Source: an uncultured bacterium
GTDB lineage: Bacteria; Elusimicrobiota; Elusimicrobia; Elusimicrobiales; Elusimicrobiaceae
Direction of reading: 5' to 3'
DNA length: 64,000 bases
Assembly: GCA_949296525.1 (NCBI GenBank)
Contig: CASFOP010000006.1
Location: 1 to 64,000, forward strand
The notes below the pieces were generated by a model that searched no databases, was not told the origin of the DNA, and saw only the letters and a list, made by a program, of their open reading frames with translations. Both the position numbers and the translations under genes were made by a program. Of the stretch, positions 1 through 8,153 are shown in pieces; within the stretch, counting starts at the first letter, position 1, and each line of letters begins with the position of its first letter.

Positions 1-106
1 GCATCTGTGCCGCGAAAGGCAAAAACCGCGAGGCCCGGCCCGAAGGAAAATCCCGTCAGGGATTTTACCGCAGGGGACTCCCGCCGGGCGCATGGATTTA
101 TTTTAA
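1..106 (+). other. Window edge, possible 3' end of an upstream gene
   Basis: No start can be seen and no product is recognisable. A frame open from the left edge closes with TAA at 104-106, just ahead of a strong terminator hairpin, so this may be the tail of an upstream plus-strand gene. The alternative open frame that runs through the terminator into nhaC is probably chance. Low confidence. Confidence 0.25.
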
Positions 107-109
107 AAT

Positions 110-130
110 ATCCCCGGTTGGGGATTTTTT
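110..130 (+). terminator. Rho-independent terminator
   Basis: ATCCCC (110-115) pairs with GGGGAT (120-125) around a GGTT loop and is followed by a T run. It ends whatever transcript enters from the left edge and insulates the antiporter gene. Confidence 0.75.
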
Positions 131-152
131 ATGTAATCGCAGAAACTGAACA

Positions 153-1487
153 ATGGACCCTCTTTCTTCTTTACCCCTTACTCCCGCAAAACCCAATGCC
201 TGGGCACTGACCCCGCTGTGGGTATTTCTAATCGCCTATCTGGTGGTATCCGTTTTAGCGGGTGACTTTTACAAAATGCCTATCACGGTGGCCTTTGTTT
301 TGGCCTCCGTGGTGGCAGTACTGATGTCCAAGGGCGGTACAGTTACCGACAAAATAGAGTCTTTCTGCAAAGGCGCGGCGGACGGAAACATCATGCTCAT
401 GGTGCTCATTTTCATTCTGGCCGGCGCATTTGCACAGACCACGCAGGATATGGGCGCAGTGGACAGCACTGTCAACTTAACCCTGCGCCTGCTGCCGCAA
501 AACCTGCTGGTACCCGGGATTTTCGTGGCAGCCTGCTTTGTGTCGCTGTCCGTAGGCACCTCTGTGGGCACCATTGTAGCCTTAACCCCCGTGGCCGCCG
601 GCATTGCGGACAAAACCGGCGTGGCAACAGCCCTGATTACAGCCGCCGTGGTGGGCGGGGCCATGTTTGGCGACAATTTATCTTTTATCTCTGATACCAC
701 CATCGTTGCCACGCGCACGCAGGGCTGCCGCATGAAGGATAAATTCCGCACTAATTTCCGCATTGTGCTGCCTTTTGCCGTACTGACGGTACTGTTATAT
801 TTCTTTATAGGCAAAAACGCCGCCGGGGCCTATGAGCCCGGCCCGGTGAACTGGATGTTGGTGCTGCCGTATATCGCCGTACTGGCGGCCGCGGTGGCCG
901 GCATACACGTGATGGCCGTATTGCTGGGCGGTACGGTACTGGCAGGCCTGATTGGGCTGCTGACGGGCTCCTTTGACGCCTGGGGCTGGACAGGCGCCAT
1001 GGGCGCGGGCATTAACGGCATGGGCGAGCTGATTGTGGTCACTATTTTGGCCGGAGGCATGCTGGAAATGATCCGCTTAAACGGCGGTTTTGCCTGGATT
1101 ATCCAAAAGATGACCGCACGCACCAAATCCGTACGCGGGGCGGAGCTGTCCATTGCCGGGCTGGTGGGCTTTGCCAATCTTTGCACGGCTAACAACACCA
1201 TTGCCCTGATTATGGCCGGCCCCATTGCCAAAGAAATTGCTACGCGTTTTAAAATCCCGGCCAACCGTTCCGCCAGCCTGCTGGATATTACTTCCTGCTT
1301 TGTGCAGGGTATCATTCCTTACGGGGCGCAGCTGTTAATGGCGGCAGGTCTGGCTAACATTTCTCCCATCGCTATTATGCAGTATTTGTATTATCCGTAT
1401 TTGCTGGGAATAGGCGTTTTGACGGCGGCCTGTTTCGGCTGGCCGCGCAAAGGGCCGCGCGCCGGAGAAAAAAAGAAACCCGCCTGA
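153..1487 (+). CDS. nhaC: Na+/H+ antiporter, NhaC family
   Basis: Integral inner-membrane protein of 444 residues predicted to exchange Na+ for H+. The sequence is a series of hydrophobic segments. It contains the NhaC-type signature GDNLSFISDTTIVATRTQG around residues 173-191, where the buried Asp residues are expected to take part in ion exchange. Length fits the family (about 450). The ATG at 153 has no Shine-Dalgarno sequence, but the hydrophobic region begins soon after it and no better start lies upstream. It is a single-gene unit between two terminators. The substrate (Na+/H+ or Na+/H+-coupled organic solute) cannot be settled from sequence; membership of the NhaC/ArsB-like superfamily is firm. 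Confidence 0.85.
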   Translation: MDPLSSLPLTPAKPNAWALTPLWVFLIAYLVVSVLAGDFYKMPITVAFVLASVVAVLMSKGGTVTDKIESFCKGAADGNIMLMVLIFILAGAFAQTTQDMGAVDSTVNLTLRLLPQNLLVPGIFVAACFVSLSVGTSVGTIVALTPVAAGIADKTGVATALITAAVVGGAMFGDNLSFISDTTIVATRTQGCRMKDKFRTNFRIVLPFAVLTVLLYFFIGKNAAGAYEPGPVNWMLVLPYIAVLAAAVAGIHVMAVLLGGTVLAGLIGLLTGSFDAWGWTGAMGAGINGMGELIVVTILAGGMLEMIRLNGGFAWIIQKMTARTKSVRGAELSIAGLVGFANLCTANNTIALIMAGPIAKEIATRFKIPANRSASLLDITSCFVQGIIPYGAQLLMAAGLANISPIAIMQYLYYPYLLGIGVLTAACFGWPRKGPRAGEKKKPA

Positions 1488-1491
1488 TTTA

Positions 1492-1518
1492 AAATCCCGC
1501 CCAAAGGTGGGATTTTTT
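1492..1518. terminator. Bidirectional terminator between convergent genes
   Basis: A ten-base stem (1492-1501 with 1506-1515, one G-T pair) is flanked by A and T runs on the two sides. It sits directly between the convergent stops of the antiporter and the acyltransferase, so it can end both transcripts. Confidence 0.8.
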
Positions 1519-2590
1519 ACAGGAAGTATTTGCGGAAAAACGGAATTTTATACAGAAGGCCAATGACCGCCGCACTGCCTGCAAATATCAATACGGCCCA
1601 CAGCGGCACCGTCAGCACGGGCAGCGCCGACACGCAGTCAAACACCTTGAAATGCCCCAGCGTTTCCACCACGATTAAATGCAGCATATATACGCCCAGA
1701 CTGTAATAGGCCACCCGCTGCACCGCGGAAATAAAACGCGGCGAAAACCGGGCTTTTTCCAGCATATCCTTGGCCAGCACAAATACCGCCGCCCCCAGCA
1801 AAAAAGCCAGCGGGGAAATGCTGGAGCCGTGCATGGCGTAGTAGTACCAGCGTGATGATTTGTCGGCAAAGAATGCATATCCTCCCGCCGCCATAAGCAG
1901 GACGGAAAGAACGGCAGACACATACAGCCAGGTTTTGGCGCGGCGGCCCAGAACGAACGTACCCGCATAATAGCCAAACATAAAATGTGCCGCAAACACC
2001 GGCAGGGACAGCTTCAGCAGGGTATTAAACAGTGTCACAAAACTCCCCCACCCACCGGACGATACTCCCTGCAAAACCGGCAGGCACAAGGCCATAACAA
2101 AGCACAGACAGATAAAATAAAGCAGGATTTTTTTATCCTGCGCCGCCGTCAGCACACGCAAGACGGGCGTAAAAGCATACAGGGCCATAATCATGGGCAA
2201 AAACCAGTACGTAATCAGGCTCATCCAAAACGCCTGCAGCCAGCCCGCAGGAGGCACCTGCCCCACCCATACGGACAGCACCGCCGTATGCACCGCCGCC
2301 CAAAACAGCCATACGGTAAGCATGCGCCAAATATACTTGCCGTAAATATCTTTAACGGAAACAGTTTTGGCGGGATTTAAAAAGAAAAACCCGCTGATCA
2401 TCACAAACACGGGCACGGCAAAACGGCATAGGGCTAAATACAAATCAGCGCAGAACCAGCCGAAGGACCCGTGCGGCAGCAACTGTTCCACATAATAAGA
2501 AGAAACATGAATAAGTACAACGGCCAAGGCGGATAAATCCCGCAGTACATCCGCCCAAAGCAGACGTTTTTGATTTACGGCTTGCGGCAT
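1517..2590 (-). CDS. Acyltransferase 3 family membrane protein
   Basis: Membrane O-acyltransferase of 357 residues (OafA/WecH-type, acyltransferase 3 fold) that would move acetyl or another acyl group onto a surface glycan. The N-terminal segment carries the family pattern, an Arg-Asp pair followed by a hydrophobic helix ending in VVLIHVSSYY with the conserved His. About ten hydrophobic segments follow, as expected. It is the second gene after the small Sel1-like protein (21-nt gap). The acceptor is unknown; WecH-like modification of enterobacterial-type antigen is only one possibility. Confidence 0.8.
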   Translation of the reverse strand: MPQAVNQKRLLWADVLRDLSALAVVLIHVSSYYVEQLLPHGSFGWFCADLYLALCRFAVPVFVMISGFFFLNPAKTVSVKDIYGKYIWRMLTVWLFWAAVHTAVLSVWVGQVPPAGWLQAFWMSLITYWFLPMIMALYAFTPVLRVLTAAQDKKILLYFICLCFVMALCLPVLQGVSSGGWGSFVTLFNTLLKLSLPVFAAHFMFGYYAGTFVLGRRAKTWLYVSAVLSVLLMAAGGYAFFADKSSRWYYYAMHGSSISPLAFLLGAAVFVLAKDMLEKARFSPRFISAVQRVAYYSLGVYMLHLIVVETLGHFKVFDCVSALPVLTVPLWAVLIFAGSAAVIGLLYKIPFFRKYFL

Positions 2591-2611
2591 AGGAATACCT
2601 CTGGGAATAAA

Positions 2612-3058
2612 TTATTTGGATAATTCTTTGCGCAGGCGGATAATACAGCTTTCCAGGTAGTCGTGCGCTTCTTTGGTTAAATCCGTATTGCGGCCGGAGG
2701 CGATGTCGGCCGTCAGGGCCTGCTCGTAACTGCTTAAAGCGCGTTTGGGGTCCCGCTCCGTCCCGCAGCCGGAAGCATATAAATCTCCCAACAGCAGCCA
2801 TACGGCGGGATCCTTTTCCTGTGCGGCCAGAATACTGACCCATTTGAAAATCACAGGATAATATTTTGCATCCCTTTCGTGATAAAAGCGTTCGGCCAAG
2901 GCATACATGGCTTCTTTGTCGCCGGTTTTGGCCCTTTGTTCCAAATCTTTATACAGGGTTTTTTTGGCCTTGGCGGAGGGATACTTCCTCCTCCAAATAC
3001 CGTAGCAAAAACTGCCTACTGCCACCGCAAACAAAAAGCAGATAATAAACAGGTCCAT
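2612..3058 (-). CDS. Membrane-anchored Sel1/TPR-like repeat protein
   Basis: Protein of 148 residues with one N-terminal transmembrane segment (about residues 1-20), a basic stretch, and then helical repeats. The part GDLYASGCGTERDPKRAL matches a Sel1-like repeat (G-x-G with acidic/basic helix ends), and MYALAERFYHERD is a weaker repeat before it. Such repeats usually mediate protein-protein contacts. It is transcribed toward the acyltransferase and probably co-transcribed with it. A TATACT hexamer ends only 7 nt before the ATG, so the message is likely leaderless. The specific role is unknown. Confidence 0.65.
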   Translation of the reverse strand: MDLFIICFLFAVAVGSFCYGIWRRKYPSAKAKKTLYKDLEQRAKTGDKEAMYALAERFYHERDAKYYPVIFKWVSILAAQEKDPAVWLLLGDLYASGCGTERDPKRALSSYEQALTADIASGRNTDLTKEAHDYLESCIIRLRKELSK

Positions 3059-3065
3059 AGGTAAC

Positions 3066-3071
3066 AGTATA
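3066..3071 (-). promoter_or_regulatory. -10 element of a leaderless promoter
   Basis: TATACT on the minus strand lies 7 nt before the ATG at 3058. TTGTTT sits 17 nt upstream. The start point predicted from this spacing falls at the initiation codon. Confidence 0.55.
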
Positions 3072-3135
3072 GTTTATTTTTTTGCACAAAACAAAATTTC
3101 CGGCCGCCCCATTCGGCGCCCTTTCAAAAATTTGT

Positions 3136-3141
3136 TAGAAT
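3136..3141 (+). promoter_or_regulatory. -10 element of a leaderless promoter
   Basis: TAGAAT is followed by exactly 6 nt and then the ATG at 3148. No Shine-Dalgarno sequence could fit. The -35 region is poor. Confidence 0.55.
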
Positions 3142-3147
3142 GAAAAC

Positions 3148-4854
3148 ATGAAACGTATATTACTTTTATCAGGCTGTCTGTTAAGCTGTCTATTGATATC
3201 CGGCCAACTGTGGGCCGGACAGATACCGGATATTTCGGACTGGAGCATTGAAGAAGTATTCGGCCAGACTTTTGTCGTGCGCGTGGATGCAGGCCGGCAG
3301 GAGCTTATGAAAGCCGCCGTGGAACAAGGCCTTGTCGGTGCGGTGCTCATCAAACGTTTTGAAGGCGAAGGGCTGGAAGACGGCCACGCCGCACAAAAAC
3401 GGGAGCTGACTCGCAAAACCGTAGAAGACCTGCGTGCCTGGGCGGCCAAAAGCCCGCGCAAAATCCCGCTGATTATTGCCTTTGATTATGAGGGCGGCTC
3501 CGTAGTGTCCCCCATGTACCTGGGTTTAAAACAAATGCCCTCCAACATGCTGCTGGCCGCGGCGGGGGACAAAGGCCTCGTCAAACGCATGTTTGGCCAA
3601 GCCGCCCGAGAAGTACTCAGCCTGGGAGGCAATGCCGTATACGCACCCGATTTGGATGTAAACACCAACCCCGTCAACCCTATTATCGGTACGCGCTCTT
3701 TCGGGCAATTCCCGCAGGAAACCTCCCGCCTGGGCACGGCTGCTTTTAAAGGGCTGCAAAGCCGGGGCGTGGCCGCTTTTGTCAAGCATTTCCCCGGCCA
3801 CGGGGATACGCAGGCAGACTCCCACTTGGGCATCCCCCGAATGGACCTGCCTTTGGCAGAGTTAAAGTCCCAGCACGTAGCCCCCTTTGCCGAGGCCGTG
3901 AAAAAAGGCGTATGGGGCGTGATGTCCTCCCATGTTTTATATGCCGCGCTGGATCCCAACAATCCATCTACTTTTTCTTACTCTGTCTTGACGGATTTGC
4001 TGCGCGGGGAACTGGGGTTTAAAGGGGTAACAGTCACCGACAGCCTGGATATGGGCGGCGCACAAAAAGAGCACGGCGTGGCGCAGGCCGCCGAAGAAGC
4101 CTATATTGCCGGGGCGGACATGCCCATGATTTCCCGCAATGACCCCCGGGAAATGCTGCCTTATCTGATCAGCCGCCTGGGGATTACTTTAGATGAATTA
4201 TCCCTGCGGGCCAGCGTGCAGCGCATCTTGGAGCTAAAAGAAAAAATGGGGCTTTTTGACCAACAGGACGGCCGCCCGCAGGCGGACAAATTTTCCAAAT
4301 ATGCGCTGGAAGCGGCGCGCAAAGGCCTGACGCTGGTGCGCGGCACGCTTACGCCGCCGGCGGAAGGGGCGGATATTTGCACGGTCGTTTTCTCGGAGCC
4401 GATTACCCACAGCCAGACCCTGGCCCTGGATGACGTCCTGCGGCAGGCGGGGCACAGTGTGCAAAGCGTGCGCGGCGATTATACACCGGGAGAGGAGCTG
4501 TTGCCTCGGGCCCTGTCCTGTGCCAAAAACAGCCAATTTGTCGTCATCGGAAGCACACAAAAATACGGCACGCCGGATGAAGCGCAGAAAAAAATCATAG
4601 ACGCCGTGCTGGCCCAGCGGCCGGACGCGGTACTGTTGTCCGTGCTCAGCCCGTATGACGCGGTATATTACCCGCAGGCAAAAGCCGTGCTGGCCCTGTA
4701 CGGGGCCACGGCGGAAAGTTTCCGCACGGCGGCGGAAATCCTGCTGGGGCAAAGAAAGGCCAAGGGCCGCCTGCCCGTTGTATTGCCGGATGCCCCCCTG
4801 TCGGCCTACAAACAGACGGACATTGTAGACGCCCCGGAAACAAAAGGCCCTTAA
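3148..4854 (+). CDS. nagZ: Glycoside hydrolase family 3, NagZ-type beta-N-acetylhexosaminidase
   Basis: Exported GH3 enzyme of 568 residues. A signal peptide spans residues 1 to about 23 (hydrophobic core, AG cleavage region). The catalytic (alpha/beta)8 domain shows the NagZ-type KHFPGHGDT motif (residues 213-221, with a following D-x-H that supplies the His/Asp general acid-base) and the nucleophile in VTDSLDMG (Asp298). A GH3 C-terminal domain follows from about residue 400, as in the longer two-domain members. It would cut terminal beta-GlcNAc, including GlcNAc-MurNAc from peptidoglycan. The next gene, 5 nt downstream, is a GHL10 peptidoglycan hydrolase homologue, which supports wall turnover. 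Export of NagZ differs from the cytoplasmic E. coli enzyme. Confidence 0.85.
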   Translation: MKRILLLSGCLLSCLLISGQLWAGQIPDISDWSIEEVFGQTFVVRVDAGRQELMKAAVEQGLVGAVLIKRFEGEGLEDGHAAQKRELTRKTVEDLRAWAAKSPRKIPLIIAFDYEGGSVVSPMYLGLKQMPSNMLLAAAGDKGLVKRMFGQAAREVLSLGGNAVYAPDLDVNTNPVNPIIGTRSFGQFPQETSRLGTAAFKGLQSRGVAAFVKHFPGHGDTQADSHLGIPRMDLPLAELKSQHVAPFAEAVKKGVWGVMSSHVLYAALDPNNPSTFSYSVLTDLLRGELGFKGVTVTDSLDMGGAQKEHGVAQAAEEAYIAGADMPMISRNDPREMLPYLISRLGITLDELSLRASVQRILELKEKMGLFDQQDGRPQADKFSKYALEAARKGLTLVRGTLTPPAEGADICTVVFSEPITHSQTLALDDVLRQAGHSVQSVRGDYTPGEELLPRALSCAKNSQFVVIGSTQKYGTPDEAQKKIIDAVLAQRPDAVLLSVLSPYDAVYYPQAKAVLALYGATAESFRTAAEILLGQRKAKGRLPVVLPDAPLSAYKQTDIVDAPETKGP

Positions 4855-4859
4855 GCGTC

Positions 4860-6077
4860 ATGAAGCGGCTTTGTTTGATTCTTCCCGGTTTATTTCTTTG
4901 CGCCTGCCTGGCAGGGCAGGCCTCTCTGCCCGCCCCGTCCGTCCTGGAAGAAGGGCAGGCCCAAGCACAGCCGGATACCTATTTGCGCGCGGCGTGGATT
5001 GCCACCGTGGACAATATAGACTGGCCTTCCAAACCGGGCCTTCCCGCCAAGACCCAACAAAAAGAATTTACGGATTTGCTGGACACCCTGCAGGCGCTGG
5101 GCTTTAACGCCGTTTTTGTACAGGTACGCCCGACGGCGGATACTTTTTGGCCTTCCAAGCTGGAACCGTGGTCGCGTTATCTGACAGGCACACAGGGCAA
5201 AGACCCCGGTTACGACCCGTTGGACTTTATGATTAAAGAGGCCCATGCGCGCGGCATGCAGTTCCACGCCTGGCTGAATCCCTACCGTGTCAGCCAAAGC
5301 GGCAAAGCCGCCCTGGCCAAAGACCACCCGGCCGCCAAAAACCCCTCCTGGACAGTCCGTTACGGGGGCAGGCTGTATTTCAACCCCGCCCTGCCCCAGG
5401 TGCAAAAACACATGGCGGATATAGTGGCCGAAGTGGTGCGCAACTATGATGTGGACGGCATACATTTTGACGATTATTTTTATCCATACCCGGTAAAAGA
5501 AAATAAAAAGGACGTGCCTTTCCCCGACCAGGACGCCTACCGCCGCTATGGCCGGGGCCAAAATATACACGACTGGCGCCGGGCCAACGTCAATGCCCTG
5601 GTAAAGCGGGTGCATGACGAAATAAAAGCCCTAAAACCCGGCGTCCGTTTCGGCATCAGCCCTTTCGGCGTCTGGCGCAATAAAAGCAAAGACCCCACCG
5701 GTTCGGATACGCGGGCCTTTTCCGCTTATGACGACGGGCTGTATGCAGACAGCCGGGCCTGGATGCAAAACGGTTGGGTGGATTATATTATCCCGCAGCT
5801 GTATTGGCATTTTGGCCACAAGGCGGCCCCGTTCGGCACCCTGCTGGACTGGTGGTGCCGGGAAACGGCCAAATACCCGGATACGGCGTTTTACGTTGGT
5901 TTGGGGGCATATCAGCAGGAAAAAACCTGGAAAGACCCTCTGGAACTGCAAAAACAAATACAGGCACTGCCTTCCTGCCCGGGGGTCAAGGGCGAAGTAT
6001 ATTTTTCCGCTACCTCCATACAAAAAAGCCCGTCCATACAAAAAACCCTGAAAACCGTCAAAAAGGCCCCGCTGTAA
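4860..6077 (+). CDS. GHL10-family glycosyl hydrolase, DigH/YngK-like lipoprotein
   Basis: Protein of 405 residues. The N-terminus (MKRLCLILPGLFLCAC) looks like a signal peptide with a possible lipobox LCAC. The rest is the glycosyl hydrolase-like 10 (GHL10) barrel, beginning with RAAWIATVDNIDWPS and containing FVQVRPTADTFWPS, HAWLNPYRVS and DGIHFDDYFYPYP. E. coli DigH (YddW), of the same domain family, cleaves denuded peptidoglycan strands during division; that role here is inferred by family. It starts 5 nt after the nagZ stop and is surely co-transcribed. Length is normal for a single-domain member. Confidence 0.8.
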   Translation: MKRLCLILPGLFLCACLAGQASLPAPSVLEEGQAQAQPDTYLRAAWIATVDNIDWPSKPGLPAKTQQKEFTDLLDTLQALGFNAVFVQVRPTADTFWPSKLEPWSRYLTGTQGKDPGYDPLDFMIKEAHARGMQFHAWLNPYRVSQSGKAALAKDHPAAKNPSWTVRYGGRLYFNPALPQVQKHMADIVAEVVRNYDVDGIHFDDYFYPYPVKENKKDVPFPDQDAYRRYGRGQNIHDWRRANVNALVKRVHDEIKALKPGVRFGISPFGVWRNKSKDPTGSDTRAFSAYDDGLYADSRAWMQNGWVDYIIPQLYWHFGHKAAPFGTLLDWWCRETAKYPDTAFYVGLGAYQQEKTWKDPLELQKQIQALPSCPGVKGEVYFSATSIQKSPSIQKTLKTVKKAPL

Positions 6078-6085
6078 GCGGGGCC
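6059..6085 (-). terminator. Rho-independent terminator of the PTS gene
   Basis: GGCCCCGCT and AGCGGGGCC (6065-6085) form a hairpin. On the minus strand it is followed by CTTTTTG, so it ends the PTS permease message. It overlaps the 3' end of the GHL10 gene on the other strand. Confidence 0.65.
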
Positions 6086-6203
6086 CGGAGAAGGGGAACT
6101 GCAACGGGAAAAAATATTTCCTCTCTGCGATAAGGTAATCCGCTGTACACCGGCCGATTAACAGCCGTCATGCGCCTCCTCCAAGTCGGGGAGTTTTGCA
6201 GAA

Positions 6204-7613
6204 TCAGGCATCTTGGGGAGGGTCGTCAAATCCCATGAACCAGCTGATAACAAAGCCCGCCACAACGGCGGCCAAAAAGCCCACCAGATAAAAAACCAGG
6301 CTGTGGGCATTGCTCATGACCAAAAGCAATACCAGGCCGGATACGCCAAAAGGGATGGCCGAAGTAACGTGCAGCGCCGCCACCACCGCCCCGCCTACGG
6401 CCGCCCCCAAACACGCACCGATAAAGGGCTTGAACAAGGGCAGCGTTACCCCGTAAATCAACGGTTCCCCGATGCCCAAAATCCCTACGGGCAGGGCGTT
6501 TTTAATCACCGTTTTCAGCCGCTCGTTACGGGTTTTGAACAGCACCGCCAAAGACGCGCCTATCTGCCCGGCCCCGGCCATGCACAAAATGGGGAACAGC
6601 GGGTTATTACCCAAAGCATCCACCAACTGCTGGTGCAAAGGCACCAGGCTCTGGTGTATACCCAGCATGACCAGCGGCAGAAAACCGCCCCCCAGCAGGA
6701 ACCCCGTCAGGGCGCCGCCGTGTTCTATGGCGTTTTGGGTTTGTATGGCCAACTGCTCGGACAGCCAGCCCGCCACGGGCTGTATCACCGCCAGCGAGGC
6801 AAACCCCACCACCAATATGGTAACCGTCGGGGTAACAAACATTTCCAGGCTTCCTTTGACCAGGCCGCGCAGCCAGCGCTCAAAACGGCTGCCCAGCCAG
6901 CACACCAGCAGTACGGCAATAATACCGCCTTTACCCGGGGTCAGCAATTCCCCAAACAGCGTTACGCCGGCCAGGGCGGAGGAATTTAAAATCCCCGCAA
7001 ATACCACGCCCAGCGCGGGAGTTCCGCCAAATTGCTTATTGGCATTATAGCCCACCACGGCATTTAAATAAAAGAAAATGGCATTGCCAAATACACCCAG
7101 CATAGCCGTCATATTCGGCTGGTTTTCCAACAAGGTGCGCGCCAGCAGGTTATTGAGGCCCAAAATCAGCCCGCAGCCGATATAGGCCGGGATCAGCGGC
7201 ACAAAAATATTGCCGATGTCGGAACAAATTTTGCTTAAACGGCTGGAATATTTCCTTTTGACGGCGGCTTTGTTTTCCTTGGTATTGCCGATGGCGGAAG
7301 CGCCTCCCGCGGCGGCTGTGGCCGGGGCCTGTTCCTGCGGCGAGGTCGTCCCCAGCGGGGCAAAATTCCCTTTGGACTGGAAATAATCCGCCAGTTTGGT
7401 GGCCATGGAAGGCCCCACAATCAGCTGGTACTGCCCGTTTTGCAGTACGGCGCCCATGACACCGGGCACTGCTTTAAAAGCGGCCAAATCCGCTTTTTGC
7501 CCGTCTTTTAACGTAAAGCGCAGGCGGGTCATACAGCAACCCAGCGTGGCGATATTGTCCGCCCCGCCGCAATGGCGGGTAATACCTTCATACATTTGTT
7601 CCAGAGAAGCCAT
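6204..7613 (-). CDS. murP: PTS EIIBC permease, N-acetylmuramate/beta-glucoside type
   Basis: Sugar phosphotransferase permease of 469 residues. The EIIB domain (residues 1-90) carries the phosphocysteine motif GCCMTRLR (Cys27 expected), then a linker, then the EIIC membrane domain (about 120-469) with the substrate-region motif GIGEPLIYGVTLP. The order and local sequence (VGYNAN..FGGT, LFPILCMAGAGQIGA) resemble E. coli MurP for N-acetylmuramic acid more than sucrose or trehalose permeases, but the family is hard to split by eye. It has no EIIA, as in MurP; the EIIA domain fused to EI at 21.5 kb could serve. Convergent neighbours are nagZ and a DigH-like hydrolase, which fits a wall sugar. No murQ etherase is in the window. 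Confidence 0.65.
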   Translation of the reverse strand: MASLEQMYEGITRHCGGADNIATLGCCMTRLRFTLKDGQKADLAAFKAVPGVMGAVLQNGQYQLIVGPSMATKLADYFQSKGNFAPLGTTSPQEQAPATAAAGGASAIGNTKENKAAVKRKYSSRLSKICSDIGNIFVPLIPAYIGCGLILGLNNLLARTLLENQPNMTAMLGVFGNAIFFYLNAVVGYNANKQFGGTPALGVVFAGILNSSALAGVTLFGELLTPGKGGIIAVLLVCWLGSRFERWLRGLVKGSLEMFVTPTVTILVVGFASLAVIQPVAGWLSEQLAIQTQNAIEHGGALTGFLLGGGFLPLVMLGIHQSLVPLHQQLVDALGNNPLFPILCMAGAGQIGASLAVLFKTRNERLKTVIKNALPVGILGIGEPLIYGVTLPLFKPFIGACLGAAVGGAVVAALHVTSAIPFGVSGLVLLLVMSNAHSLVFYLVGFLAAVVAGFVISWFMGFDDPPQDA

Positions 7614-7704
7614 ATTTATTTTTTATAATATAACACTCCTTCTGTCAAACCCCATCTCCCTTCCGCCCCTCCGGAACGCAAAGAAGACAAATGTGCCCTT
7701 TTTC

Positions 7705-7748
7705 CCCAAAAAACAGGCGGGGCCAACCTTTATTTATTTTGCCCCGCC
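7705..7748 (-). terminator. Terminator after the SWIB gene
   Basis: On the minus strand GGCGGGGC pairs with GCCCCGCC (7716-7723 with 7741-7748) and is followed by a T-rich run. It lies about 30 nt after the SWIB stop codon. Confidence 0.7.
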
Positions 7749-7776
7749 CGCCTAAAACACAAACAGCGTCGTCCTT

Positions 7777-8031
7777 TTATTTGACGTTCTTGGAAATGTA
7801 TTTGCTCATATCAAACATGCTGATCTGCTTTTTACCTTCAAAAATAGCGGCCAGCTTGTCATCAGAGTTAATCATACGTTTGTTGGTGCTGTCCTGCAAA
7901 CCGTTTTTCTTGATGTAATCCCACATCTTTTTGACAATTTCCGTTCTCGGAAGCGGGTTGCTGCCCACTACGGCTGCCAGAGCAGCGCTCGGGGTCAGAG
8001 GGGCCATAAATTTAGCGTTAGCTTTTGCCAT
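7777..8031 (-). CDS. SWIB/MDM2 domain protein
   Basis: Protein of 84 residues made almost wholly of one SWIB (BAF60b/MDM2-type) domain: a flexible basic N-terminus, then PLTPSAALAAVVGSNPLPR, the helix KKMWDYIKKNGLQD, and MINSDDKLAAIFEGK. The fold is best known from eukaryotic chromatin remodellers and from Chlamydia, where it is fused to topoisomerase or stands alone. Its bacterial role is not established; nucleoid or DNA-compaction function is a guess from context elsewhere. A Shine-Dalgarno sequence (AGGAGA) precedes the ATG, and a small ATACCCC/GGGGTAT palindrome at 8062-8078 lies in the upstream region. Confidence 0.85.
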   Translation of the reverse strand: MAKANAKFMAPLTPSAALAAVVGSNPLPRTEIVKKMWDYIKKNGLQDSTNKRMINSDDKLAAIFEGKKQISMFDMSKYISKNVK

Positions 8032-8102
8032 AAATAAATCTCCTGTATTGGGTGATATACATACCCCAGGGGGTATCTGTTTTTATTTTAGTAAATTAGA
8101 AG

Positions 8103-8141
8103 GCAAATTGTAAGAGGCGGTAAAACCTCTTACAATTTGCG
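8103..8141. repeat. 15-bp perfect inverted repeat after pckA
   Basis: GCAAATTGTAAGAGG is mirrored by CCTCTTACAATTTGC around an 8-nt loop. It lies between the pckA stop and the SWIB gene and has no strong T run, so it may be a terminator or a 3'-end stabilising hairpin for the pckA message. Confidence 0.6.
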
Positions 8142-8153
8142 GTTAAAGAGCCG

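Noticed and set aside
7-210. A 67-codon frame at the left edge
   Set aside because: It reads through a strong terminator and into the antiporter gene in another frame; no motif.
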